Assembly: GCF_018614955.1 (NCBI RefSeq) | Contig: NZ_JAGGNV010000004.1 | Coordinates: 62,001-126,000 of the forward strand | Length of the DNA: 64,000 bases | Reading direction: 5' to 3' | From: Variovorax paradoxus | Lineage (GTDB): Bacteria > Pseudomonadota > Gammaproteobacteria > Burkholderiales > Burkholderiaceae_C | Shown here: piece by piece, positions 1-8,230 of the stretch | Position numbering within the stretch: position 1 is the stretch's first letter | Layout: every line of letters starts with the position of its first letter | Notes under the pieces: model-generated | What the model was told of the DNA's origin: nothing | Database searches by the model: none | Seen by the model: only the letters and a program-made list of their open reading frames with translations | Program-made: the position numbers and the translations under genes

Positions 1-1885
1 CGTCGAGCAGCAGGATGGCCTTCTCGGCTTCGGCCTCCTTAAACATGGCCGCCATGTTCTGCTCGGTCTCGCCGACATACTTGCTCATCAGGTCGCTCGC
101 CTGCTTGATGATCAGCGGGCGGCTGATGGCCTTAGCGATGTGCTCGGCGAGCGCGGTCTTGCCGGTGCCGGGCGCGCCGTAGAAGCACAGCGTGCCATGG
201 CCGCGCACCTTGAGCGCCTCGACGATGCGCGGGATCTCGAAGCGGGTCTCGACATTGAGCATGCCGAGGTCGTAGGTGGTCACGCTGCGGCGCGCGCCGA
301 GGCCGTCCGGCGTGCCCAGGGCGAGATCGGCATTGCGCAGCTGCCGCTCGATCAGGCTTTCGACCGATGTGCCTTCGGTCATCGCCAGGCCGGCGAAGCG
401 CACCGCGGTGCGGATCTGCGCCGGCGTCAGGCCCTTGCGGCCGGCCAGCTTGGCGGTGAAGGCCTCGGACACCGAGACGCCTTCGAGCGTCTTGCGCACC
501 AGCTGCTCGCGCGCGCCGGGCGGCGGCGACTTGAGCTCGAGGTGGTAGGCGAAGCGGCGCCGGAAGGCCGGATCGATCTGCTCGATGCGGTTGGTCACCC
601 ACAGCGTGGGCACCGCATTCGATTCGAGGATCTGGTTGACCCAGGCCTTGCCGCTCACGCTGCCGCTGGCCGGGGCGGGCACCTGCTCGGCGCGTGCCAT
701 GAGCTGGGCGGCCTCGGTGCTGATCGGCGGGAACACGTCTTCGACCTCGTCGAACAGGAGCGCCGCCTGCGCGCTGCCCTTGAGGAACACCTGCGCGATC
801 TGCAGCGAGCGGTAGCGGTCGCGGCCGGAGAGCGAGTTGCCGTCGCGATCGGCGTACTCGACCTCGAAGAGCTCGAGCCCCGCGGCCTGCGCGACCACCT
901 TGGCGAGCTCGGTCTTGCCGGTGCCGGGCGGGCCGTAGAGCAGCACGTTGACGCCCGGCTCCTTGCGCGCCACCGCGGCGCACAGCAGGGTGATCAGCAT
1001 CTGCGCATCGTCCTGGACGAAGGCGAAGTCCTGCACCGTCAGCGCACTCTTGGCGGAGGGCCGCGTGAACACGGCCATCAGCTCGTTGTGGTCGCGGTAT
1101 TCGCGCATCAGCACCGGCGGCAGCTTCTCGCTGACCTTCATCAGGTCGGCCAGGTCGGTGATGTTGTGCTCGGAAATCAGGTTCTCGACCAGGCCGATGC
1201 GCTCGAGCCGGGAGCCCGCGCGCAGCGCCTCGCCCACGTCGGTTGCATTGACGCCGGCCACCTCGGCGATCGCGGCGTAGGCCTCGGGCGCGTTGTTGAC
1301 CTTGAACTCGACCAAAAGCGAGCGCAGGTCGCGCTGGTAGCGCGCCAGCGTGCCGTAGAGCAGCAGCGCGCGCTCGGCCTTGTTGAGCTGCAGCAGGCCG
1401 GCGAGCGCGTCGATGTTCTTCTCGACCAGTGTCGACTGCTTGCGCAGCGCATGCGTGAGCCAGTCGCGCGTGACCGAGAGCACGGAGAGCAGGTCCTTCG
1501 GCTGGTCCTTGGCGTATTCGTCGAGATAGAAGAACAGCGTGCCTTCTTCATAAGGGCCGCGCCAGACGCCGTGGCGCTCGAGCAGCGTGCGACCGTCGAA
1601 GTTCTCGATGCCCTTCCAGATCTCATTGCCCGCACAGCGCCGCCCGAGGAATTCGCGCAGGCGCAAGAGCACCGGCGCGGGCCAGACCAGGTGCCGGCCG
1701 GTGAGCGAAAGAAGGCCGTTGAGGTCGCGCCGCACGTTGAAGCGCGGCCCTTGCTTGGCTGCCAGCGTGAGCACGAAGTGCGAGCACATGAGCTCGAGCA
1801 CCGGCGCTTCCTTGAGTCCGGGCGACGGCAATGCGTGCCCGCGCGAAGCAGCCGCCACCACATCGACCCCGGAACGCTTGACCAT
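1..1885 (-). CDS. Tandem AAA-type ATPase, 3' end cut by the window
   Basis: The first 628 codons of a protein with two AAA modules; the gene continues beyond base 1. Module 1 has a Walker A GPPGTGKT (Lys about residue 324), Walker B ALLFDE, a sensor-like WVTNR and an arginine-finger region PAFRRRF. Module 2 has a second Walker A GAPGTGKT (about residue 576), the YVGET pore-loop-type segment and the beginning of Walker B (ILLLD) exactly at the edge. About 300 residues without a recognised domain precede module 1. The ATG at 1885 follows a TGAGG ribosome site. Classical AAA proteins remodel or unfold proteins; the substrate here is unknown. It is divergent from ilvA across about 110 bp. Frame was checked across both Walker motifs. 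Family assignment is firm, role unknown. Confidence 0.9.
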   Translation of the reverse strand, partial: MVKRSGVDVVAAASRGHALPSPGLKEAPVLELMCSHFVLTLAAKQGPRFNVRRDLNGLLSLTGRHLVWPAPVLLRLREFLGRRCAGNEIWKGIENFDGRTLLERHGVWRGPYEEGTLFFYLDEYAKDQPKDLLSVLSVTRDWLTHALRKQSTLVEKNIDALAGLLQLNKAERALLLYGTLARYQRDLRSLLVEFKVNNAPEAYAAIAEVAGVNATDVGEALRAGSRLERIGLVENLISEHNITDLADLMKVSEKLPPVLMREYRDHNELMAVFTRPSAKSALTVQDFAFVQDDAQMLITLLCAAVARKEPGVNVLLYGPPGTGKTELAKVVAQAAGLELFEVEYADRDGNSLSGRDRYRSLQIAQVFLKGSAQAALLFDEVEDVFPPISTEAAQLMARAEQVPAPASGSVSGKAWVNQILESNAVPTLWVTNRIEQIDPAFRRRFAYHLELKSPPPGAREQLVRKTLEGVSVSEAFTAKLAGRKGLTPAQIRTAVRFAGLAMTEGTSVESLIERQLRNADLALGTPDGLGARRSVTTYDLGMLNVETRFEIPRIVEALKVRGHGTLCFYGAPGTGKTALAEHIAKAISRPLIIKQASDLMSKYVGETEQNMAAMFKEAEAEKAILLLD

Positions 1886-1997
1886 CGAACAACCTCACGC
1901 TAGGAGAATGAGAACCTGAGCGCGACCATAGCGCAGAGTTTTGGCTTGGGGAAGACTCGGGAACGGTAAAAACCCTGATGTTGCGAATCCGTCCACA

Positions 1998-3206
1998 ATG
2001 CCGTCCATGCTTGGAATCGAAGACATCGAACGCGCCGCCGTGCGCTTGCGCGGGCAGGTGCTCGATACGCCCTGCGTGGAATCGCGCACCCTGTCCGAAA
2101 TCGTCGGTGCGCAGGTGTTCCTCAAGTTCGAGAACCTGCAGTTCACGTCGTCGTTCAAGGAACGGGGCGCCTGCAACAAGCTCGTCGATCTTTCGCTGGC
2201 CGGCACCCGTGGCGTGATCGCGATGTCGGCCGGCAACCACGCGCAGGGCGTGGCCTATCACGCGCAGCGCCTCGGCCTCAGGGCCCTGATCGTGATGCCG
2301 CGCTTCACGCCGGGCGTGAAGATCGAGCGCACCCGCGGTTTCGGCGCCGAGATCGAACTGCACGGCGACACCCTGGACGCGGCGCGCGCCCATGCGCTGG
2401 CGCTCGCCGAGCGCGAAGGCCTGGCCTTCGTCCATCCCTATGACGACGAAGCGATCATCGCGGGCCAGGGCACGGTGGCGCTCGAGATGCTCGATGCGGT
2501 GCCCGAGCTCGACACGCTGGTGGTCTCGGTCGGCGGCGGCGGCCTGATCGCGGGCATGGCGCTCGCCGCACGGGCGCGCAAGCCGGGCATCGAGATCGTC
2601 GGCGTTCAGACGCGGCGCTTTCCGGCGATGGTCAACGCCGTTCAGGGCACGCAGCACGTCCAGGGCACGAGCACGATCGCAGAAGGCATCGCCGTGGGCA
2701 CGCCCGGCGTGCTGACGCGCGAGATCATCGCCTCGCAAGTCGACGACCTGCTCTTGGTCGACGAGGGCGACATCGAGCAGGCCGTGCTGATGCTGCTCGA
2801 AATCGAGAAGACGCTGGTCGAAGGCGCCGGCGCCGCCGGGCTGGCCGCGCTGATCCGGCATCCGGAGCGCTTCAAGGGCAAGCGGGTGGGGCTGGTGCTT
2901 TCGGGCGGCAACATCGACCCGCTGCTCCTGGCCGCGATCATCGAGCGCGGCATGGTCCGGGCCGGCCGGCTCGCGCGCGTGCGCGTCAGCGCACGCGACG
3001 TGCCGGGCTCCCTGGCCCAGATCACGGCCACTGTGGCGGAAGCGGGCGCCAACGTCGATGAGGTGCACCACCAGCGCGCCTTCACCATGCTGGCGGCGCA
3101 GAACGTCGACATCGAACTGGTGCTGCAGACACGCGGCCGCGCGCACCTGTCGGCCGTGCTCGACGCGTTGCGGGATGCCGGCTTCGAAGCGGAAGAGCAA
3201 CGCTGA
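1998..3206 (+). CDS. ilvA: Threonine ammonia-lyase (threonine dehydratase)
   Basis: A 402-residue PLP enzyme of fold type II that converts threonine to 2-oxobutanoate and ammonia, the first step to isoleucine or of threonine breakdown. The PLP lysine lies in SSFKERGACNKL and the glycine-rich phosphate loop is SVGGGGLIAGMA. A single C-terminal ACT-like domain starts near RVRVSARDVPGSLAQI. That architecture and length (about 400 residues) match the short single-ACT form rather than the 500-residue biosynthetic IlvA with two regulatory modules, so the symbol is approximate. I chose ATG 1998; an in-frame TTG at 1941 and an ATG at 2007 are alternatives. The gene stands alone, divergent from the AAA ATPase. 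Confidence 0.9.
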   Translation: MPSMLGIEDIERAAVRLRGQVLDTPCVESRTLSEIVGAQVFLKFENLQFTSSFKERGACNKLVDLSLAGTRGVIAMSAGNHAQGVAYHAQRLGLRALIVMPRFTPGVKIERTRGFGAEIELHGDTLDAARAHALALAEREGLAFVHPYDDEAIIAGQGTVALEMLDAVPELDTLVVSVGGGGLIAGMALAARARKPGIEIVGVQTRRFPAMVNAVQGTQHVQGTSTIAEGIAVGTPGVLTREIIASQVDDLLLVDEGDIEQAVLMLLEIEKTLVEGAGAAGLAALIRHPERFKGKRVGLVLSGGNIDPLLLAAIIERGMVRAGRLARVRVSARDVPGSLAQITATVAEAGANVDEVHHQRAFTMLAAQNVDIELVLQTRGRAHLSAVLDALRDAGFEAEEQR

Positions 3207-3286
3207 GGGCTCTGGCAAGCCCCTAGATGGCCATCCGCAGGCCAGTCGGTAAAATGGCCTCAGTTTTGCGAACCCAAGGAACAACG

Positions 3287-3439
3287 ATGTCCAACCCAAC
3301 GCCTGTCGAACCCGGCCAAGACGCCGTCGTCGAAGCCGACGCCGTCGAATCGATCGTTCATCTGATGCCCCTGGTCCTGCCGGTGGCCGGCGGCGTGCTG
3401 ATGCTGCTCTTGGCATCCATCGCCGTCTACATGGCCTGA
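3287..3439 (+). CDS. Small single-pass membrane protein
   Basis: A 50-residue protein starting at ATG 3287 behind an AAGGA ribosome site. The first half is acidic and polar; the second half is one hydrophobic helix ([20 protein letters not shown]) followed by a short VYMA tail. It has no cysteine or known motif. It lies between ilvA and pckG on the same strand, with 181 bp before pckG, so it may be co-transcribed with pckG or independent. Function is not recognised. The good ribosome site and clear membrane segment argue that it is real. Confidence 0.6.
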   Translation: MSNPTPVEPGQDAVVEADAVESIVHLMPLVLPVAGGVLMLLLASIAVYMA

Positions 3440-3620
3440 CATCCGGCTGCGGCGCCGGCGTACACCGTGCGCCGCGCCGCGATTCGAGGATGCAGGGCCC
3501 CGCCCGGCGCCATCGATCCTCGCCTCCCAAGACGGGAAACGTTTTTTCCAACGGACCTCGCCTGTTCCAGGCACCGAGCCCCGTTCGGAAAGACGATTTT
3601 TCAACTTAGGAGACACTTTG

Positions 3621-5471
3621 ATGAACGCACCTCTCAAGGGTTTGACCGTGCAGGCGCCCTCGTATGTCAGGAATGCGAAGCTGATCGCCTGGGTGGCCGA
3701 TATGGCCGCGCTGTGCAAACCCGAGGCCATTCACTGGTGCGACGGCAGCACCGAAGAGTACGACCGGCTCTGCCAGCGCCTGGTCGACGCCGGCACCTTC
3801 AAGAAGCTCGACCCCGCCAAGCGCCCCAATTCCTTCCTTGCGTGTTCCGACCCGAGCGATGTCGCCCGCGTCGAAGACCGCACTTTCATCTGCTCCGACA
3901 AGAAGGAAGACGCTGGCCCGACCAACAACTGGATGGCGCCGGCCGAAATGCGCGCCACGCTGCAGCCGCTGTTCGACGGCTGCATGAAAGGCCGCACGAT
4001 GTACGTCGTGCCCTTCAGCATGGGACCGCTGGGCTCGCCGATCGCGCACATCGGCATCGAGCTGTCCGACAGCCCCTACGTCGCGGTCAACATGAAGATC
4101 ATGACCCGCATGGGCAAGCCGGTCTACGACGTGCTCGGCGCCGACGGCGAATTCGTGCCCTGCGTGCACACCGTGGGCGCGCCGCTGGAGCCCGGCCAGA
4201 AGGACGTGGCCTGGCCCTGCAACAAGACCAAGTACATCGTCCACTACCCCGCCACGCGCGAAATCTGGAGCTACGGCTCGGGCTACGGCGGCAACGCGCT
4301 GCTGGGCAAGAAGTGCTTCGCGCTGCGCATCGCCTCGAACATGGGCCGCGACGAGGGCTGGCTCGCGGAGCACATGCTGATCCTCGGCGTGACCAATCCC
4401 GAGGGCAAGAAGTACCACGTGGCCGCGGCCTTCCCCAGCGCCTGCGGCAAGACCAATTTCGCGATGCTGATCCCGCCGGCCGGCTTCGAAGGCTGGAAGG
4501 TCACGACCATCGGCGACGACATCGCCTGGATCAAGCCGGGTGCCGATGGCAAGCTGCACGCGATCAACCCCGAAGCGGGCTACTTCGGCGTCGCACCCGG
4601 CACCAACATCCAGACCAACCCGAACTGCATGGCCAGCCTGGACCGCGACGTGATCTTCACCAACGTGGCGCTGACCGACGACGGCGACGTCTGGTGGGAA
4701 GGCATGACCGAGGAGCCCCCGGCCCATGCGATCGACTGGCAGGGCAAGGACTGGACCCCGGCCATCGCGAAGGAAACCGGCGCCAAGGCGGCGCATCCGA
4801 ACGCTCGCTTCACCGTGGCCGCGACCAACAACCCGGCGCTCGACGACGCCTGGGACGACCCGAAGGGTGTGGCGATCGACGCCTTCATCTTCGGCGGCCG
4901 GCGTTCCACCACCGTGCCGCTCGTGACCGAGGCCCGCAACTGGGTCGAAGGCGTCTACATGGCCGCGACCATGGGTTCGGAAACCACCGCCGCCGCCGGC
5001 GGCAAGCAGGGCGTGGTGCGGCGCGATCCGTTCGCGATGCTGCCCTTCGCCGGCTACAACATGAGCGACTACTTCCAGCACTGGCTGGACCTCGGCAAGA
5101 AGCTCGAAGCCCCGGGCGCGAAGCTGCCCAAGATCTATACGACCAACTGGTTCCGCAAGGGCGAGGACGGCAAATTCGTCTGGCCCGGCTACGGCGAGAA
5201 CATGCGTGTCCTGAAGTGGATGATCGACCGCATCGAGCACAAGGCCGAGGGCACGGAGCATGTGTTCGGCGTCAGCCCGCGCTACGAAGACCTCAGCTGG
5301 ACCGGCCTGGACTTCAGCGCCGAGCAGTTCGACACCGTCACCCACATCGACAAGGCCGCCTGGCAGGCCGAACTGAAGCTGCATGCCGAGTTGTTCCAGC
5401 AACTGGCGCACCATCTGCCGAAGGAGCTGTCGGCCACCAAGGCGGCGATCGAGCAGCGCCTGGCCGCCTGA
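3621..5471 (+). CDS. pckG: Phosphoenolpyruvate carboxykinase (GTP)
   Basis: A 616-residue GTP-dependent PEP carboxykinase that converts oxaloacetate and GTP to PEP, CO2 and GDP in gluconeogenesis. The phosphate-binding loop is [13 protein letters not shown] near residue 270, followed by the metal-binding [12 protein letters not shown] segment. [11 protein letters not shown] and the nucleotide-site block FIFGGRR are also present. Length matches the GTP family (about 600) and not the ATP family (about 530). The start is ATG 3621, placed 7 bases after AGGAGA; a TTG one codon upstream is not needed. The gene ends in a strong terminator at 5492-5518. Confidence 0.97.
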   Translation: MNAPLKGLTVQAPSYVRNAKLIAWVADMAALCKPEAIHWCDGSTEEYDRLCQRLVDAGTFKKLDPAKRPNSFLACSDPSDVARVEDRTFICSDKKEDAGPTNNWMAPAEMRATLQPLFDGCMKGRTMYVVPFSMGPLGSPIAHIGIELSDSPYVAVNMKIMTRMGKPVYDVLGADGEFVPCVHTVGAPLEPGQKDVAWPCNKTKYIVHYPATREIWSYGSGYGGNALLGKKCFALRIASNMGRDEGWLAEHMLILGVTNPEGKKYHVAAAFPSACGKTNFAMLIPPAGFEGWKVTTIGDDIAWIKPGADGKLHAINPEAGYFGVAPGTNIQTNPNCMASLDRDVIFTNVALTDDGDVWWEGMTEEPPAHAIDWQGKDWTPAIAKETGAKAAHPNARFTVAATNNPALDDAWDDPKGVAIDAFIFGGRRSTTVPLVTEARNWVEGVYMAATMGSETTAAAGGKQGVVRRDPFAMLPFAGYNMSDYFQHWLDLGKKLEAPGAKLPKIYTTNWFRKGEDGKFVWPGYGENMRVLKWMIDRIEHKAEGTEHVFGVSPRYEDLSWTGLDFSAEQFDTVTHIDKAAWQAELKLHAELFQQLAHHLPKELSATKAAIEQRLAA

Positions 5472-5491
5472 ACGCTGCGCTCGCCCCAAAG

Positions 5492-5518
5492 AAAAAGCCG
5501 CCCGAGGGCGGCTTTTTT
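5492..5518 (+). terminator. Rho-independent terminator after pckG
   Basis: An inverted repeat GCCGCCC-GA-GGGCGGC is followed by a run of T and preceded by a run of A. It can therefore form a hairpin with a U tract in both directions and probably also ends transcription from the convergent gene at 5535-6056. Confidence 0.93.
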
Positions 5519-5534
5519 CTGGGTCCAAAGCGGA

Positions 5535-6056
5535 TCAGTAGTACTGGCCGAGGTTCACACGGCGCAGCGCCTGGTAGAGCGTCGGCGTCGCGGCATCGGC
5601 GGAGCGCTTGGCGACGGCGACCGGCTCTTCGTCCGTGTCCGCTTCCTGGCGCGAAGCGATCGCCTGCAGGTCGCGAAGAATGCGCGGATCGTGCTTCGCA
5701 TAGGCCATGAACTGTTCATCGGCGCGGGTCGCGGCACGGCGTTCCGCTGCAGCGCGCATGGCGGACAGGGCACGGACGGCCAGGCTGCGCGCGGTACCGG
5801 CGAAGAACGCGATGGCGGCGAAAGCCACGCCCCAGAGCACGAGCCAGGCGACGAGCAGGCCACCGTCGTTCCAGGTCGACATGAGCTTGTCGGCCACCAC
5901 GAGCAGGGATGCAACGATGGCGGCGAGCAGCAGCGCTGCCAGGCCGCGGGCACCGTCGAAACCGCGGCGTGCGGCGCGAATGTGGTCGATCACGGCCTCG
6001 GCGCGGGCGACGCCCGGGTGAGTGGCCGGTTGGTCTACGTGAACAAAGCTGGTCAT
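5535..6056 (-). CDS. Two-helix membrane protein of unknown function
   Basis: A 173-residue protein with ATG 6056 behind a GGAGGGA ribosome site. Two hydrophobic helices (LAALLLAAIVASLLVV, about residues 40-56, and LLVAWLVLWGVAFAAIAFF, about 67-86) are joined by a short STWNDGG loop. A basic, alanine-rich cytoplasmic tail follows, containing YAKHDPRILRDLQAI and ending RRVNLGQYY. It has no enzyme motif. It is divergent from the LysR gene at 6166 and shares the pckG terminator. Function is unknown. Confidence 0.75.
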   Translation of the reverse strand: MTSFVHVDQPATHPGVARAEAVIDHIRAARRGFDGARGLAALLLAAIVASLLVVADKLMSTWNDGGLLVAWLVLWGVAFAAIAFFAGTARSLAVRALSAMRAAAERRAATRADEQFMAYAKHDPRILRDLQAIASRQEADTDEEPVAVAKRSADAATPTLYQALRRVNLGQYY

Positions 6057-6165
6057 GATGAAGTCCCTCCAAAAGGACGAAAGGCCGAAGCCGATGGGGT
6101 GATATTAGTAGTTTCCCTAATGTTCCACCACTTTATCTTCGTGATGCCTATCATTCATATAGCTG

Positions 6166-7134
6166 ATGGACGTCAACTTTCGCACGCTCGACCTCAACCT
6201 GCTCCGTGTCTTCGACGAGGTGATGGCGGAGCGCAACCTCACGCGGGCGGCCCGCAATCTCTCGATCACCCAGCCCGCCGTCAGCAATGCGCTGCGCCGG
6301 CTGCGCGAGACGCTCGGCGACGAGCTGGTGCGCCGCTCCGGCAGCGGCGTGGAGCCGACGCCGCGCGCGCTGGCGCTGTGGCCGACCGTGCGCGACGCCC
6401 TGCGGCAGCTGCAGCACACGCTGGCGCCAGGCGAGTTCGACGCCGGCATCGCCGACACCACCTTCCTGCTGGCCATGGCCGATGCCACGGCCGCCGAGCT
6501 GATCCCCGGGCTGGTGCAGATCGTGGAAAAGGAGGCACCCGCCGTCTCGCTGCGCGTGCTGCCGCTGACCACCCGCGATCCCCGGCGCATGCTGGAGAAC
6601 GAAGAGGTGGACATGGCGATCGGCTATTTCCCGGCCGTGATCGCCAGCCTGGCGGCACGCGGCCAGTCCGATGCCGCGATGCCTTTCGAGACGCAACGGC
6701 TCTATGTTGGCGAATACGTCTGCGTGATGCGGCGCGGCCATCCGCTGGCGGATTCGCCGCTGACGCTGGACGATTTCTGCGCCGCGCGCCACCTGCTGGT
6801 GAGCTTTTCCGGCCGGCCCTACGGCTTCATCGACCAGACGCTGGGCGCCCTGGGACGCGAACGGCGCATCGTGATCACGGTCAACCAGTTCTTCACCGCG
6901 GGACGGGTGGTCGCGAATTCGGACCTGCTCACCGTCCTGCCGCGCCACTTCGTCAAGGTCACGGGCATCGACGAGCAACTGGTTCTGCGCGAACTGCCCT
7001 TCCAGCAACCGCTGGTGCACGTCGATGCGATCTGGCACCGGCGGGCGCAGCACGGCCATGCGCACGAATGGCTGCGGCAGGCGCTGCTGCGCTCTGCCGC
7101 CGCGGCCTTCGCAGGTTCAGCGGACGACGCTTAG
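6166..7134 (+). CDS. LysR-family transcriptional regulator
   Basis: A 322-residue LysR protein. The N-terminal winged helix-turn-helix contains NLLRVFDEVMAERNLTRAAR and SITQPAVSNALRRLR; the rest is the effector-binding domain. The opening DLNLLRVFDEV is typical of the NodD/PbpR-like branch. Its natural target may be the divergent membrane-protein gene at 6056, since the two share a 109-bp promoter region holding ATTAG-N8-CTAAT. Effector and targets are unknown. Its last 18 bases overlap the opposite-strand gene ending at 7117. Confidence 0.9.
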   Translation: MDVNFRTLDLNLLRVFDEVMAERNLTRAARNLSITQPAVSNALRRLRETLGDELVRRSGSGVEPTPRALALWPTVRDALRQLQHTLAPGEFDAGIADTTFLLAMADATAAELIPGLVQIVEKEAPAVSLRVLPLTTRDPRRMLENEEVDMAIGYFPAVIASLAARGQSDAAMPFETQRLYVGEYVCVMRRGHPLADSPLTLDDFCAARHLLVSFSGRPYGFIDQTLGALGRERRIVITVNQFFTAGRVVANSDLLTVLPRHFVKVTGIDEQLVLRELPFQQPLVHVDAIWHRRAQHGHAHEWLRQALLRSAAAAFAGSADDA

Positions 7135-7290
7135 CCAGGCGCTGGCAGCGGTGCGCAGTTCCTGGGCGCGATGGGCGTCGAGGCCGGCGCTGTGGTCGGC
7201 GCTTTCCATCAGGGCGGCGGCCGGGCTGGCGGGGACTTCGATGGTGTCGAAACGGAAGAAACGTGCCACTTGGGCAACAAGGCTGAACAT
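7117..7290 (-). CDS. Small hypothetical protein, 57 residues
   Basis: An open frame from ATG 7290 to TGA 7117 encodes a soluble 57-residue protein. It begins MFSLVAQVARFFRFDTIEVP, runs through an alanine-rich segment (ASPAAALMESAD) and ends WLSVVR. It overlaps the 3' end of the LysR gene tail to tail by 18 bases. There is no convincing ribosome site, but the composition is protein-like (amphipathic first helix, balanced charges) and it fills an otherwise empty gap. Function unknown; moderate confidence that it is expressed. Confidence 0.5.
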   Translation of the reverse strand: MFSLVAQVARFFRFDTIEVPASPAAALMESADHSAGLDAHRAQELRTAASAWLSVVR

Positions 7291-7368
7291 GATGATGCAC
7301 GGCCCGAAGCCGGCGTTGGAGTGGTGATGGAACCTAGATTAAGGGTTTTCCCCGATATTTCCAGCCCC

Positions 7369-7393
7369 TCCTCATGCACGTTATGCATGAGGA
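7369..7393. repeat. Perfect 10-bp inverted repeat upstream of the phosphoesterase
   Basis: Arms TCCTCATGCA and TGCATGAGGA are exactly complementary with a 5-base spacer (CGTTA). The repeat ends 22 bases before the ATG of the metallophosphoesterase, so it could be a protein operator or a hairpin in the leader of that mRNA. There is no T run after it, so it is not a standard terminator. Confidence 0.7.
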
Positions 7394-7415
7394 TATTCGC
7401 CTAGACTCGCGCGCC

Positions 7416-8228
7416 ATGAAGCTTCAGCTGCTCTCGGACCTGCATCTGGAAGTGCATCCCCAGTTTCGGGCCGCCCCCGCGCCAGGCGCCGATCTGCTGG
7501 TCCTTGCAGGCGATATCGGCTCTTACCAGGCCGGATCGCGCATCGTCGAGCCCGATTTCGGGCTGACCCGCTTCTCGCCTCGCCATGGCTGGCCGACGCC
7601 GGTGCTCTACGTTCCGGGCAACCATGAATACGACAACGCCGATTTCGACGCGGTTCATGCGCGCTTGCGCGAGCTCTGTGAGACGCTGGACATCGGGTGG
7701 CTGGAACGCGAAACCCGGCTCGTCGAGGGGGTGCGCTTTATCGGCACGACGCTGTGGGCCGACTTCGATGCGCTGGTCGAGCCGGCCGACAGCATGACCG
7801 AGGCGCTCAGGAAACGCGGCAAGGCGATGCGCGCCGCGAACTTCTACCTGGAGAAAGCTGCCACCGTGCGCTCGGGACTGCCTTTTTTGGCAGATGCACT
7901 GAGAGAGCACTCACTGACGTGCCAAGCCTGGCTGCGCAAGGCGCTCGCCGAACCCTTCGACGGCCCGACCGTCGCCATCACGCACTTCGCGCCCACGCTG
8001 GCGAGCGCCGATCCACGCTATGGCCTGAGTCCGGGAACGGCAGGTTTCTGTAATTCGCTCGATGAGCTGCTGCCGAGCGCCGACCTGTGGCTGCACGGGC
8101 ATCTGCACCATGCCTTCGACTATGTGAAGAACGGCTGCCGCGTGGTGGCGAATCCGCTGGGGTATCTCGGCAAGGGTGAACAGGAAGGCTTCAGGCCCGA
8201 GCTGCTGATCGAAGTCCCGCGCCGCTGA
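7416..8228 (+). CDS. Calcineurin-like metallophosphoesterase
   Basis: A 270-residue cytoplasmic phosphoesterase. The metal-binding signature is complete and ordered: SDLHLE (residues 7-12), AGDIG, GNHEYD, HFAPT and GHLHH near residue 228. These residues bind two metal ions for phosphomonoester or diester hydrolysis; the substrate cannot be read from the sequence. The start is ATG 7416 (MKLQLLSDLHLE), because the family begins with this strand; an upstream in-frame ATG at 7374 lies inside the inverted repeat. It is convergent with the phoD-like gene. Confidence 0.88.
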   Translation: MKLQLLSDLHLEVHPQFRAAPAPGADLLVLAGDIGSYQAGSRIVEPDFGLTRFSPRHGWPTPVLYVPGNHEYDNADFDAVHARLRELCETLDIGWLERETRLVEGVRFIGTTLWADFDALVEPADSMTEALRKRGKAMRAANFYLEKAATVRSGLPFLADALREHSLTCQAWLRKALAEPFDGPTVAITHFAPTLASADPRYGLSPGTAGFCNSLDELLPSADLWLHGHLHHAFDYVKNGCRVVANPLGYLGKGEQEGFRPELLIEVPRR

Positions 8229-8230
8229 AT

